Assembly: GCF_018613695.1 (NCBI RefSeq)
Contig: NZ_JAGGPR010000008.1
Coordinates: forward strand, 273,894-337,893
DNA length: 64,000 nucleotides
Direction of reading: 5' to 3'
From: Arthrobacter sp. ISL-95
GTDB lineage: Bacteria > Actinomycetota > Actinomycetes > Actinomycetales > Micrococcaceae
Positions 43,592 through 51,575 of this stretch are shown here, piece by piece. A program made the translations under genes and the position numbers. The notes under the pieces were generated by a model. That model searched no databases. It was not told where the DNA came from and saw nothing but the letters and a program-made list of their open reading frames with translations. The first letter of the stretch is position 1. Each line of letters opens with the position of its first letter.

Positions 43592-44545
43592 CCGCACCCT
43601 TTTACGCCGTTTGCACCCGTAACCTCTGGTGCGCACGGCGGGAACGGGTGCGGTGTTAGCGCGTAAGGGGTGCGCACAGCGGAAACAGGTGCGGTGTTAG
43701 TGCGTGAGGGGTGCGCACGGCGGGAGCAGGTGCGCCGCGCGTGCTGACCACACCCACCCCGGCCACCCCGAACTTGGCAGCGGTTCCCCCTGCCGCACCC
43801 TTTTACGCCATTTGCACCCGTAACCTCTGGTGCGCACGGCGGGAACGGGTGCGGTGTTAGCGCGTAAGGGGTGCGCACGGCGGAAACGGGTGCCGTGCCC
43901 GTGCTGACCACACCCACCCCGGCCACCCCAAACTCGGCAGCAGCTCCCCCTGCCGCACCCTTTTACGCCGTTTGCACCCGTAACCTCTGGTGCGCACGGC
44001 GGGAACGGGTGCGGTGTTAGGGCGTGAGGGGTGCGCACAGCGGGAACAGGTGCGCCGCGCGTGCTGAGCACACCCACCCCGGCCACCCCAAACTCGGCAG
44101 CAGCTCCCCCTACCGCACCCTTTTACGCCATTTGCACCCGTAACCTCTGGTGCGCACGGCGGGAACGGGTGCTGTGTTAGCGCGTAAAGGGTGCGCACAG
44201 CGGAAACGGGTGCTGTGTTAGCGCGTAAAGGGTGCGCACAGCGGAAACGGGTGCTGTGTTAGCGCGTAAAGGGTGCGCACGGCGGGAACGGGTGCCGTGC
44301 CCGTGCTGACCGCACCCACCCCGGCCACCCCGAACTCGGCAGCAGCTCCCCCTGCCGCACCCTTTTACGCCGTTTGCACACGTAACCTCTGGTGCGCAGG
44401 GTGGGAACGTGTGCGGTGTTAGCGCGTAAAGGGTGCGCACGGCGGGAACGGGTGCGGTGTTAGTGCGAGAGGGGTGCGCACGGCGGGAACGGGTGCGGTG
44501 TTAGTGCGAGAGGGGTGCGCACGGCGGGAACGGGTGCGCGGATGT
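43592..44545. repeat. Nested repeat array of about 950 bp
   Basis: This gap holds no gene. A long unit begins CACCCTTTTACGCC at 43595, 43796, 43956, 44116 and 44358 (spacings 201, 160, 160, 242). Between them a 41-bp unit is repeated, GTGCGCACAGCGGAAACGGG... with starts at 44191, 44232 and 44273. The motif GTGCGCAC is itself a palindrome. GCACCCGT and ACGGGTGC form local stems, and CACCCTTTTACGC can pair with GCGTAAGGGGTG. Minus-strand open frames through it encode only repeat-derived peptides. Confidence 0.93.
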
Positions 44546-44570
44546 GTTCAGTAGGCGATACACCCTTACC

Positions 44571-44586
44571 GGGTAAGCGCATTCCC
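44571..44586. promoter_or_regulatory. LacI-type operator upstream of the sugar isomerase gene
   Basis: GGGTAAGCGCATTCCC matches the two operators at 47269 and 47319 (consensus GGGAAWGCGCTTTCCC). It lies nine bases before the start of the gene at 44595, so binding would block its transcription or initiation. Confidence 0.75.
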
Positions 44587-44594
44587 GCTATCCT

Positions 44595-45374
44595 GTGAAG
44601 ATGATCGACCTCACCACGCTGGCTGACCTCACGCCGGGCATTTGTTCAGTCACTCTCCGCTCGAAAGGGATTGAAGAGGTGGTCCACATTTCCTCGAATG
44701 CGGGCCTGGCCGGCATCGAGTGGGGCACCGATGTTCACGTCAGCGATGCCGATTCAGCCCAGCACGCCAAGAATGCAACAGCAGCGGCCGGGCTCAGTGT
44801 CCTATCGCTCGGCTCGTACTACCGTTGCGGTGTGTTCGGAGACTTCGGACGGGTGCTGGACATCGCCACAGCGCTTGGTGCGCCCAGGATCCGAGTATGG
44901 GCCGGGGAACGTGGCTCCGCCGAAGCCACTGAAGATCACTGGGACGCGGTGGTCGAAGACACTCGGCGCATTGCCGATCTGGCAGCCGAACGCGGGGTGG
45001 CCATCGCTTTTGAGTACCACGGCAACACCCTCACCGACTCCCCCGCGACCACGCTCAACTTACTGAACCGGGTGAATCACTCCAATGTGGGCACGTACTG
45101 GCAGCCCGCCGTCGGACTTTCAGACCAGCAGGCGCTGGACTCGCTCCACCAGGTCCTGCCGCATGTAGTGGGCGTGCATTGTTTCTCGTGGGGGCCGGAA
45201 GCCGAGCGCTTCCCGCTGCGGAATCGGAAGCTGCTGTGGCAGACCGTTACGGACGTCCTCCGCGGCAACGGCAAGGACATGGACATCATGCTGGAATTTG
45301 TCCAGGACGACCTTCCGGACAATGTGCTCAACGACGCCACTTTCCTGCACACCATCACGTTGGGCGAGGACTAA
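44595..45374 (+). CDS. Sugar phosphate isomerase/epimerase (AP-endonuclease-type TIM barrel)
   Basis: The 259-residue protein is a xylose-isomerase-like TIM barrel. Metal-site residues appear in GLAGIEWGTDVHV, IAFEYHGNTLTDSP, VGTYWQPAV and VGVHCFSWGPE, with a final Glu in DIMLEFVQ. Such enzymes epimerise or isomerise keto-sugars. A GTG start at 44595 and an ATG at 44601 are both possible. A LacI-type operator just upstream links it to the cluster at 46.2-50.6 kb, although an esterase and the repressor gene lie between. Confidence 0.83.
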   Translation: MKMIDLTTLADLTPGICSVTLRSKGIEEVVHISSNAGLAGIEWGTDVHVSDADSAQHAKNATAAAGLSVLSLGSYYRCGVFGDFGRVLDIATALGAPRIRVWAGERGSAEATEDHWDAVVEDTRRIADLAAERGVAIAFEYHGNTLTDSPATTLNLLNRVNHSNVGTYWQPAVGLSDQQALDSLHQVLPHVVGVHCFSWGPEAERFPLRNRKLLWQTVTDVLRGNGKDMDIMLEFVQDDLPDNVLNDATFLHTITLGED

Positions 45375-45395
45375 CGCCCCCTTACGCAGCGCGGG

Positions 45396-46166
45396 TTACG
45401 CAGTCCAGCCCATCCGCCGAAGCCACGCGGCGCAGAGCCCGGTCCATTGCTCGGCGCCGGGTGTTCCGGAGGCCAAACCAATCCCGTGAATTCCGCTCGG
45501 GAAAACGTGAAGCTCCACCGGAACACCGGCCCCGCTCAGCGCGCCTGCGTACGCGAGGCTGTGGCTGACGGGGACTGATTGATCATCGGCGGTGTGCCAC
45601 AGGAACGCGGGCGGCGTGGATGAGGTGACGTGAAGTTCCGTTGACAGCCCTCGCAGGACGTCAGGCGCGGCGCCCATTCCGGCGAGATTGTCCACGGACC
45701 CCTGATGAACGGAATCCACGAAGGAAATTACCGGGTAACAGAGGATGCTGAGGTCCGGCACGGCACCGGAAACGTCCAACGCAGGATCGCCGCTGGCCAC
45801 CTGCACGGACAAGGTGGCCGCAAGATGCCCACCGGCAGAGAACCCGAGGACCCCCACCCGATCCGGATCAACGTTCAATCCGTGATCGCCATCCCGGATC
45901 CACAGCATTGCCTGCTTCGCATCCAGCAACGGGGCCGGGTGCTGATCCGGCGCCACCCGGTAGCGCAGCACAAAAGCGTGGATCCCCAGCGAGGCGAGCC
46001 ATTCAGCCACAGGCTCGGCTTCGTGATCTGTCGTTTTCGCGTAGCCGCCGCCGGGAAGGACCAGGACGGCTGGCGCTGACTCGGCTGAGTGCCCACCATT
46101 GCTGGAAACCCCGACGGCGGGAATCACCGTGAGCGCCCGGGGCGCTTCAACCGTCGCGGCGGTCAT
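45396..46166 (-). CDS. Alpha/beta hydrolase (acetyl-esterase-like)
   Basis: The 256-residue serine hydrolase has the oxyanion loop VLPGGGYAKT, nucleophile elbow GFSAGGH (Ser110), acid residue in HTADDQSVP (about Asp194/195) and histidine in SGIHGIGL (His227). The pattern is that of BD-FAE or acetylxylan-esterase-like enzymes (COG0657 type), which deacetylate sugars. It overlaps the LacI gene by four bases (ATGA) and is therefore co-expressed with the repressor. A role in removing acyl groups from the cluster's sugar is inferred. Confidence 0.83.
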   Translation of the reverse strand: MTAATVEAPRALTVIPAVGVSSNGGHSAESAPAVLVLPGGGYAKTTDHEAEPVAEWLASLGIHAFVLRYRVAPDQHPAPLLDAKQAMLWIRDGDHGLNVDPDRVGVLGFSAGGHLAATLSVQVASGDPALDVSGAVPDLSILCYPVISFVDSVHQGSVDNLAGMGAAPDVLRGLSTELHVTSSTPPAFLWHTADDQSVPVSHSLAYAGALSGAGVPVELHVFPSGIHGIGLASGTPGAEQWTGLCAAWLRRMGWTA

Positions 46167-47200
46167 ACCTGCGATTCCACCGGGGTTTCAGTGCTGCGGC
46201 GTAGCTTGACCGCCCCGCTGACAGGAGGGGTGTCAGGATCCCCGGCAGCGAGACGGCCAATGTCCTCGAGGGGCAAATGCACCGTGGACAGGGCCGGCCG
46301 GAAGTCACGCAGGGTCTCAATATCGTCAAAACCGGCAATGGTGGCATCCCGGGGAATCCATACGCCTTCGGGTCGGAGCGCGGCGGTAACACCAATGGCC
46401 ATGACGTCGTTTACGGCAAAGATGCAGAGTCGTTCTTTGGAGGCCTTGATCCGATCGGCGAGCGCGAGTCCGGCGTCGTATCCTCCCGCACGGTTGAAGC
46501 CGGTGCGGATGATTTCCGCTGCGGGCCTGCCGGCGTCGGTGAGTCCTCGCTGAAAACCGCGCACACGGTCGTCGGAGGTGTAGAGCCCTTCGGGGCCGGC
46601 AACGATCAGGAACTCGCCGTGGTGAGTAGCGGCTAGTTCGGCGGCGAGGCCGGCAGCGAGTTCCTCGTTAGGGACCTTCACCACGTGGTAGCCCTCGGTG
46701 GTGGACGCGCCAACCACCGGGTGTCCCACTACGCCCACGTGCCCTCCGTTACGGCAATAGCGGTCCAATTCTGCGGCGAGTTCGGTGTTGCCTTGCTTGT
46801 CCTGGGCACGGACGGAGCGCGAGCCGGCGATCACGATGGAGTCGGCACGGCGGGCGGCGAACGCAGCTACTGCTTCTTTTTCGTCATGCGGGGCGCCGGA
46901 TGTGCTGGCCAGCAGGACCATACGGTTTTGCTGACGGGCTGCTTCCTGGACTCCGCGGGCGATGGCTGAGAAATAGGGGTCGGCAATGTCGTGGACAATG
47001 AGGCCGATCAATCCTGAGCTCGATTTCGCCAAGGCCTGCGCCTGCGCGTTGGGGACGTAACCGAGCTTTTCGGCGGCGTCGCGAACGCGTCCTGCGATGT
47101 CCTCAGCCGGTTTACGCGATGAGCCGTTGAGGACCCGGGATGCCGTGGCCAGGGAGACCCCGGCTAGACGGGCAACTTCACTCAGTGTGCTGGCGGCCAC
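46163..47200 (-). CDS. LacI-family repressor of the sugar cluster
   Basis: The 345-residue protein has a LacI helix-turn-helix (TLSEVARLAGVSLATASRVLNG) and a periplasmic-binding-protein-like effector domain (LIGLIVHDIADPYFSAIARG, AVNDVMAIGVTAAL, ATIAGFDDIETL). The GTG start at 47198-47200 has GGAGG five bases upstream; the long open frame further upstream is not used. Two operators lie between it and the divergent Gfo/Idh gene and a third precedes the isomerase at 44595, so it probably controls all three units and itself. Confidence 0.88.
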   Translation of the reverse strand: MAASTLSEVARLAGVSLATASRVLNGSSRKPAEDIAGRVRDAAEKLGYVPNAQAQALAKSSSGLIGLIVHDIADPYFSAIARGVQEAARQQNRMVLLASTSGAPHDEKEAVAAFAARRADSIVIAGSRSVRAQDKQGNTELAAELDRYCRNGGHVGVVGHPVVGASTTEGYHVVKVPNEELAAGLAAELAATHHGEFLIVAGPEGLYTSDDRVRGFQRGLTDAGRPAAEIIRTGFNRAGGYDAGLALADRIKASKERLCIFAVNDVMAIGVTAALRPEGVWIPRDATIAGFDDIETLRDFRPALSTVHLPLEDIGRLAAGDPDTPPVSGAVKLRRSTETPVESQV

Positions 47201-47268
47201 GGGGCCCTCCTTTTCTGCAAGCGTCGGGACTGGCGCTAAGGAAATTATGGCAGTCTTTCGCGAACTTC

Positions 47269-47284
47269 GGGAAAGCGCTTGCCA
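47269..47284. promoter_or_regulatory. LacI-type operator 1
   Basis: GGGAAAGCGCTTGCCA, in the divergent promoter region, 69 bases from the LacI start codon. Confidence 0.75.
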
Positions 47285-47318
47285 ATCCGGCGCGTCATGG
47301 TGCATGATCGATTGCAAC

Positions 47319-47334
47319 GGGAATGCGCTTTCCC
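47319..47334. promoter_or_regulatory. LacI-type operator 2
   Basis: GGGAATGCGCTTTCCC, a palindrome with one mismatch, 61 bases before the Gfo/Idh ATG. The centre-to-centre distance to operator 1 is 50 bases, close to five helical turns, so both can be bound on one face. Confidence 0.8.
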
Positions 47335-47394
47335 ACATGAACTGCAAGCACCGGCATCCGCTGAGCGACCGGCACCCAAGGCACTGGAGAAAAC

Positions 47395-48564
47395 ATGGGC
47401 TACGAAACAAAGACGATCCGCATCGCCATGAACGGCATCACCGGACGCATGGGCTACCGCCAGCACTTGCTGCGGTCCATCCTGCCCATCCGCGATGCCG
47501 GGGGCTTCACCCTGGAAGACGGCACCAAGGTTCAGGTTGAGCCGATCCTCGTTGGCCGCAACGAAGCCAAGATCCGCGAACTGGCCGAGCTCCACAAGGT
47601 TTCCGAATGGACCACGGACCTCGACGCCGTGATCGCCGATCCCACCGTGGACATCATCTTTGACGCTTCCATGACCAGCCTTCGCGCCGCCACGTTGAAG
47701 AAGGCAATGCGCGCCGGCAAGCACATCTTCACCGAGAAGCCCACGGCCGAGACCCTCGAAGAGGCAATTGAGCTGGCACAGATCGGCAAGGAAGCCGGCG
47801 TCACTGCAGGCGTTGTGCATGACAAGCTCTACCTCCCCGGCCTGGTCAAGCTCCGCCGCCTGGTGGACGAAGGCTTCTTCGGCCGCATCCTCTCCATCCG
47901 TGGCGAATTCGGCTACTGGGTCTTCGAAGGCGACGTCCAAGCTGCTCAGCGTCCGTCCTGGAACTACCGCAAGGAAGACGGCGGCGGAATGACCACGGAC
48001 ATGTTCTGCCACTGGAACTACGTCCTTGAAGGCATCATCGGCAAGGTCAAGAGCGTCAACGCCAAGACCGCCACGCACATCCCCGCACGTTGGGACGAGG
48101 CCGGCAAGGAATACAAGGCCACCGCAGACGACGCTTCCTACGGCATCTTCGAACTCGAAACCCCGGGCGGCGACGACGTCATCGGCCAGATCAATTCCTC
48201 CTGGGCCGTTCGCGTCTACCGCGACGAACTGGTTGAGTTCCAGATCGACGGCACGCACGGTTCCGCCGTCGCCGGTTTGAACAAGTGCGTTGCGCAGCAG
48301 CGCGCCCACACCCCCAAGCCCGTCTGGAACCCGGACCTGCCCGTCACCGAATCGTTCCGCAGTCAGTGGCAGGAAGTTCCCGCCAACGCTGAACTGGACA
48401 ACGGCTTCAAGCTGCAGTGGGAAGAATTTCTGCGCGACGTCGTTGCCGGCCGCGAGCACCGCTTCGGCCTGCTCTCCGCAGCACGCGGCGTGCAGCTGGC
48501 CGAACTCGGCCTGCAGTCCTCCGCCGAGCGCCGCACCATCGACATCCCGGAGATCACCCTCTAA
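47395..48564 (+). CDS. Gfo/Idh/MocA-family sugar oxidoreductase
   Basis: The 389-residue NAD(P)-dependent dehydrogenase has an N-terminal Rossmann fold (about 7-140; IRIAMNGITGRMGYR, IIFDASMTS, the catalytic-lysine motif HIFTEKPTAE) and a C-terminal substrate domain with NYRKEDGGGMTTDMFCHWNYVLE. It oxidises a sugar or inositol hydroxyl. It overlaps the DUF993 gene by one base (TAATG) and starts a three-gene operon controlled by the LacI operators. The substrate is unknown. Confidence 0.88.
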   Translation: MGYETKTIRIAMNGITGRMGYRQHLLRSILPIRDAGGFTLEDGTKVQVEPILVGRNEAKIRELAELHKVSEWTTDLDAVIADPTVDIIFDASMTSLRAATLKKAMRAGKHIFTEKPTAETLEEAIELAQIGKEAGVTAGVVHDKLYLPGLVKLRRLVDEGFFGRILSIRGEFGYWVFEGDVQAAQRPSWNYRKEDGGGMTTDMFCHWNYVLEGIIGKVKSVNAKTATHIPARWDEAGKEYKATADDASYGIFELETPGGDDVIGQINSSWAVRVYRDELVEFQIDGTHGSAVAGLNKCVAQQRAHTPKPVWNPDLPVTESFRSQWQEVPANAELDNGFKLQWEEFLRDVVAGREHRFGLLSAARGVQLAELGLQSSAERRTIDIPEITL

Positions 48565-49778
48565 TGACGTCACTGATTCTTCCCACCAACGACGGCGGCA
48601 CCCGCGAGTACCGCCTTCAGGCAGCCACATCGTGGGCCAAACCAACCGCTCCTTTGACGGCCCGCCGCGCCTACGCCGCAGCCCACGTCATCCCTGAGGT
48701 CGCCGCGGACAACACGCCCGGCGCACCGGCCCAGCTCGACTGGGACGCCACGCTGGCCTACCGGCACGAGCTGTGGTCCTACGGCCTGGGCGTTGCTGAT
48801 GCCATGGACACCGCCCAGCGCGGCATGGGCCTGGACTGGGCAGCCACGCAGCAGCTCATCAAGCGCACCGGCGCAGAAGCTGCCTCCGTTGTTTCGGCAG
48901 GCAACGCCGCCGTTACCGGCAAGTCCGTCCGCGACCTCGTGTCGTGCGGCGCAGGCACCGATCAGTTGGACATCGCCGCGCTCCCCGAGGGTGCAGCGGG
49001 CATCCGGGCTGTCATCGACGCCTACCGCGAGCAGATCGCCGTCGTCAGCGAGGCCGGACCCAAGGTCATCCTCATGGCATCCCGCGCCCTGGCCAAGGTT
49101 GCCAACGGTGCCGACGACTACCTGCACGTCTACTCGACGCTCCTGCAGGAAGTTGACCAGCCCGTCATCCTGCATTGGCTTGGCACTATGTTCGACCCCG
49201 CCCTGGCCGGATACTGGGGCTCCGACGACGTCTCAGTTGCCACCGAAACGTTCCTCAGCCTGATCCGCGAGCACTCGGACAAAGTTGACGGCGTGAAGGT
49301 TTCGCTGCTGGATGCATCGCATGAGGTTGCTCTCCGCGCCAACCTTCCGGAAGGCGTCCGCCTCTACACCGGCGACGACTTCAACTACCCGGAACTGATC
49401 GACGGCGACGCCACCCACCACTCGGACGCCCTGCTGGGCATCTTCGCTGCCATCTACCCGGCCGCTTCGGTTGCCTTGCAGAAGTACGACGCCGGGCAAG
49501 GTGCCGAGGGTCGCGCAGTCCTGGACTCCACCCGTGAGCTCGGAAAGCACATCTTCAGTGCACCCACGTTCTACTACAAGACCGGCATCGCCTTCATGTC
49601 CTGGCTCAACGGCAAGCAGCCCGGTTTCCAAATGGTAGGCGGCCTGCACTCGGGCCGTTCGGTCCTCCACCTGGCCAAGACCTTCGAACTGGCAGACCAA
49701 GCCGGTTTGCTGAAGGATCCGTCGCTGGCCGCGTTCCGGATGTCCGACTTCCTGCGGATCAACGGGGTGGGCGCATGA
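48564..49778 (+). CDS. DUF993 dihydrodipicolinate-synthase-like protein
   Basis: The 404-residue protein is a TIM-barrel enzyme of the DUF993 family, related to class I aldolases such as DapA. Visible are AYRHELWSYGLGVADAMD, VILHWLGTMFDPALAGYWG and DGVKVSLLDASHE, the lysine of which could be a Schiff-base residue. It overlaps the flanking genes by one and four bases. In this setting it could cleave a keto-sugar acid; this is inference and the family activity is unknown to me. Confidence 0.82.
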   Translation: MTSLILPTNDGGTREYRLQAATSWAKPTAPLTARRAYAAAHVIPEVAADNTPGAPAQLDWDATLAYRHELWSYGLGVADAMDTAQRGMGLDWAATQQLIKRTGAEAASVVSAGNAAVTGKSVRDLVSCGAGTDQLDIAALPEGAAGIRAVIDAYREQIAVVSEAGPKVILMASRALAKVANGADDYLHVYSTLLQEVDQPVILHWLGTMFDPALAGYWGSDDVSVATETFLSLIREHSDKVDGVKVSLLDASHEVALRANLPEGVRLYTGDDFNYPELIDGDATHHSDALLGIFAAIYPAASVALQKYDAGQGAEGRAVLDSTRELGKHIFSAPTFYYKTGIAFMSWLNGKQPGFQMVGGLHSGRSVLHLAKTFELADQAGLLKDPSLAAFRMSDFLRINGVGA

Positions 49779-50617
49779 GCCCGGATTTCTCACGGCTGTC
49801 ACTGAACAGCGCCACCACCAAGAAGTGGACGCTCGCCGAAGCCGTTGATGGTTGCGCCCGCGCCGGCATCCCCGCGATCGGGCCGTGGCGTGACCGCGTG
49901 GCCGAGGCCGGACTGGATAAAGCAGCCAAGCTCATCAAGGATGCTGGCCTGAGGGTTTCCTCGCTCTGCCGCGGAGGTTTCCTCACGGCGGCAGATCCGG
50001 AGGGACAGGCCGCAGCACTGGCCGACAACTTCGAAGCCGTCCGTGAAGCAGTAGCCCTGGACACGCAGGAACTGTTCCTGGTGGTTGGCGGGCTCGCTCC
50101 AGGTGAGAAGGACGTTGTGGCAGCACGCCAGCGCGTCGCTGATCGTCTTGAGGAACTTGTGCCCTTTGCCTCAGAAAACGGCGTCCGCTTGGTGCTGGAG
50201 CCCCTGCACCCGATGTACGCTGCCGACCGCGCGCTGATCTCCACCCTTGGCCAGGCACTCGATCTTGCCGCGCCCTACGACGCAAAGGCTGTGGGCGTCG
50301 CCGTCGATACCTTCCACGTCTGGTGGGATCCGGAACTGAAGGCGCAGATCGAACGTGCCGGGCGCGAAAACCGCATTGCCTCCTACCAGGTATGCGACTT
50401 CAACCTGCCGATCGCTGCGGACGCGCTGTTGTCCCGCGGCATGATGGGCGACGGCGTCATCGACTTCGCAACGATCGGCACCTGGGTCAGGGACACCGGA
50501 TACACGGGCGACATCGAAGTTGAAATCTTCAATCAGGAAATCTGGGATGCCGATGGTGACACCGTCCTGGAAACCATGAAGCAGCGCTACGCGGAGCTTG
50601 TTCTCCCGTTCGCATAA
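49775..50617 (+). CDS. Sugar phosphate isomerase/epimerase (TIM barrel)
   Basis: The 280-residue protein has an AP-endonuclease-2-like barrel. Metal residues are in NGVRLVLEPLHPMY, GVAVDTFHVWWDP and GDIEVEIFNQEIWD, with YQVCDFNLPI between them. It is distinct from the 44595 protein but belongs to the same superfamily. It is the last gene of the operon with Gfo/Idh and DUF993 and overlaps the latter by four bases. A step converting a 3-keto or 2-keto sugar is plausible. Confidence 0.87.
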   Translation: MSPDFSRLSLNSATTKKWTLAEAVDGCARAGIPAIGPWRDRVAEAGLDKAAKLIKDAGLRVSSLCRGGFLTAADPEGQAAALADNFEAVREAVALDTQELFLVVGGLAPGEKDVVAARQRVADRLEELVPFASENGVRLVLEPLHPMYAADRALISTLGQALDLAAPYDAKAVGVAVDTFHVWWDPELKAQIERAGRENRIASYQVCDFNLPIAADALLSRGMMGDGVIDFATIGTWVRDTGYTGDIEVEIFNQEIWDADGDTVLETMKQRYAELVLPFA

Positions 50618-50623
50618 CAACGT

Positions 50624-50714
50624 GATCCTCTCGCGGATGCCCTAAGCTCCGCGGGAGGATCGCTCCAAGAACCAGCGGGTTCCTGCCAAGGTCACGGCAG
50701 GGGCCCGCTTTTTG
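50624..50714 (+). terminator. Two successive hairpins after the sugar operon
   Basis: The first stem is GATCCTCTCGCGGA (50624-50637) with TCCGCGGGAGGATC (50648-50661). The second is AGCGGGTTCCTGCC (about 50674) with GGCAGGGGCCCGCT, followed by TTTTT (about 50709-50713), a good intrinsic terminator. Confidence 0.8.
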
Positions 50715-50868
50715 GTGCCCGGCTTTGTGTCTGCTGTGAGTCACGGAACGGGCAGGTGAGATAAAAGGTACACAGCGGAAACATTGCGTCGATGGGAGGA
50801 AACAATGCCCACCTACGCTGGTTTTACCTGGACAGAGACGTCCACGAAACCACCGAAAGGACACCACC

Positions 50869-51042
50869 ATGATGCTCTTGAAGACACTCAGCTTCTTCCT
50901 CGATGCCAGCGGCAGCCAGAGCGGCCCCTCCGGCGAATCCAACCCGAAGCACTCCCCCGCCATTGCCACCGAGCGTCTGACATCCAGCGCTTGGGAGGGC
51001 TGGTGGGATGACGCCGATCAAGGCTTTCCCGCCGAGGCCTGA
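50869..51042 (+). CDS. Small protein of 57 residues
   Basis: The frame starts MMLLKTLSFFLDASG and ends DDADQGFPAEA; AAGGA is nine bases upstream of the ATG. Composition (Ser, Pro, Trp, acidic end) looks like a real but unrecognised small protein. A different frame starting at 50804 with a very strong GGAGG site overlaps it (68 residues, ending at 51011) and could be a leader peptide. Only one of the two needs to be real. Confidence 0.45.
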   Translation: MMLLKTLSFFLDASGSQSGPSGESNPKHSPAIATERLTSSAWEGWWDDADQGFPAEA

Positions 51043-51046
51043 GCTT

Positions 51047-51293
51047 TCAGCCCGCCACGAGCCCGCCCCAAGACCACTCGGTGAGGCGCAGCCCGGCAGG
51101 GACGTCGTCAGCTGAACGCTCATAGCGCGCCATGGTGTTCGTAGTAACCCAAGCGAAGTAATCATGCAGGACTGTGCGGAGCGGATCATCCACCACGCCC
51201 ACGTCCGTTAGCGCTTGGTCAAAGCACCCGATCGCCCGTGGCCAGCGCCAGGAAAAAGTCCGCACCGCCCGCCGCCTCGTACACCGTTTGCAT
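51047..51293 (-). pseudogene. Decayed truncated-globin gene (internal deletion and frameshift)
   Basis: The C-terminal 60 codons read in one frame as CFDQALTDVGVVDD...VLHDYFAWVTTNTMARYERS...ADDVPAGLRLTEWSWGG, which matches the end of actinobacterial truncated-hemoglobin-like globins. The ATG at 51291-51293 reads MQTVYEAAGGADFFLALATG, which matches the globin N-terminus, but in another frame that stops soon after. About 60 central codons, including the heme-binding histidine region, are missing. The gene is therefore broken. It is convergent with the small ORF at 50869. Confidence 0.72.
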
Positions 51294-51351
51294 GGTGAAA
51301 CCATGACATGAGTGCGGCCGGACGGGAAGTGAAAGTTGAGGCTGGGCGAAT

Positions 51352-51561
51352 TCAGGATGCTCGCGCAGCGAGCTGTACCTTGGCCTTCGGCAACCCGATA
51401 AAGGTGACCGAGCCGCCGTCGTGCCCTTTCAGTTCCAGCGTGATGTTTCGCGATCCCTCTTGGGACTCCACTGAGTTGACTTGGAAAACCTCACCGCTGA
51501 TCCGGACGTTGTCGCCACCCTTGATGGCTTTGAGCTTCTTCTGTTGCACATCAGTGCGCAT
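51352..51561 (-). CDS. Small conserved hypothetical protein
   Basis: The 69-residue protein (MRTDVQQKKLKAIKGGDNVR...) is rich in predicted beta strands (DNVRISGEVFQVN, NITLELKGHDGGSVTFIG), suggesting a small barrel. It starts at an ATG nine bases after GGAG; a GTG at 51576 overlapping the YihY stop is an alternative. It follows the YihY gene and is probably co-transcribed. Function unknown. Confidence 0.65.
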   Translation of the reverse strand: MRTDVQQKKLKAIKGGDNVRISGEVFQVNSVESQEGSRNITLELKGHDGGSVTFIGLPKAKVQLAARAS

Positions 51562-51575
51562 TTCAGGAGTCTCCA

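Noticed and set aside
43697-44440. Minus-strand ORFs of 87-129 residues in the repeat array
   Set aside because: Their peptides (TGANGVKGCG, PFPPCAP and similar) are translations of the repeat; there is no ribosome site or homology.
43592-44545. CRISPR array
   Set aside because: Repeat units are long and nested, spacers are themselves repeats, and no cas genes are near.
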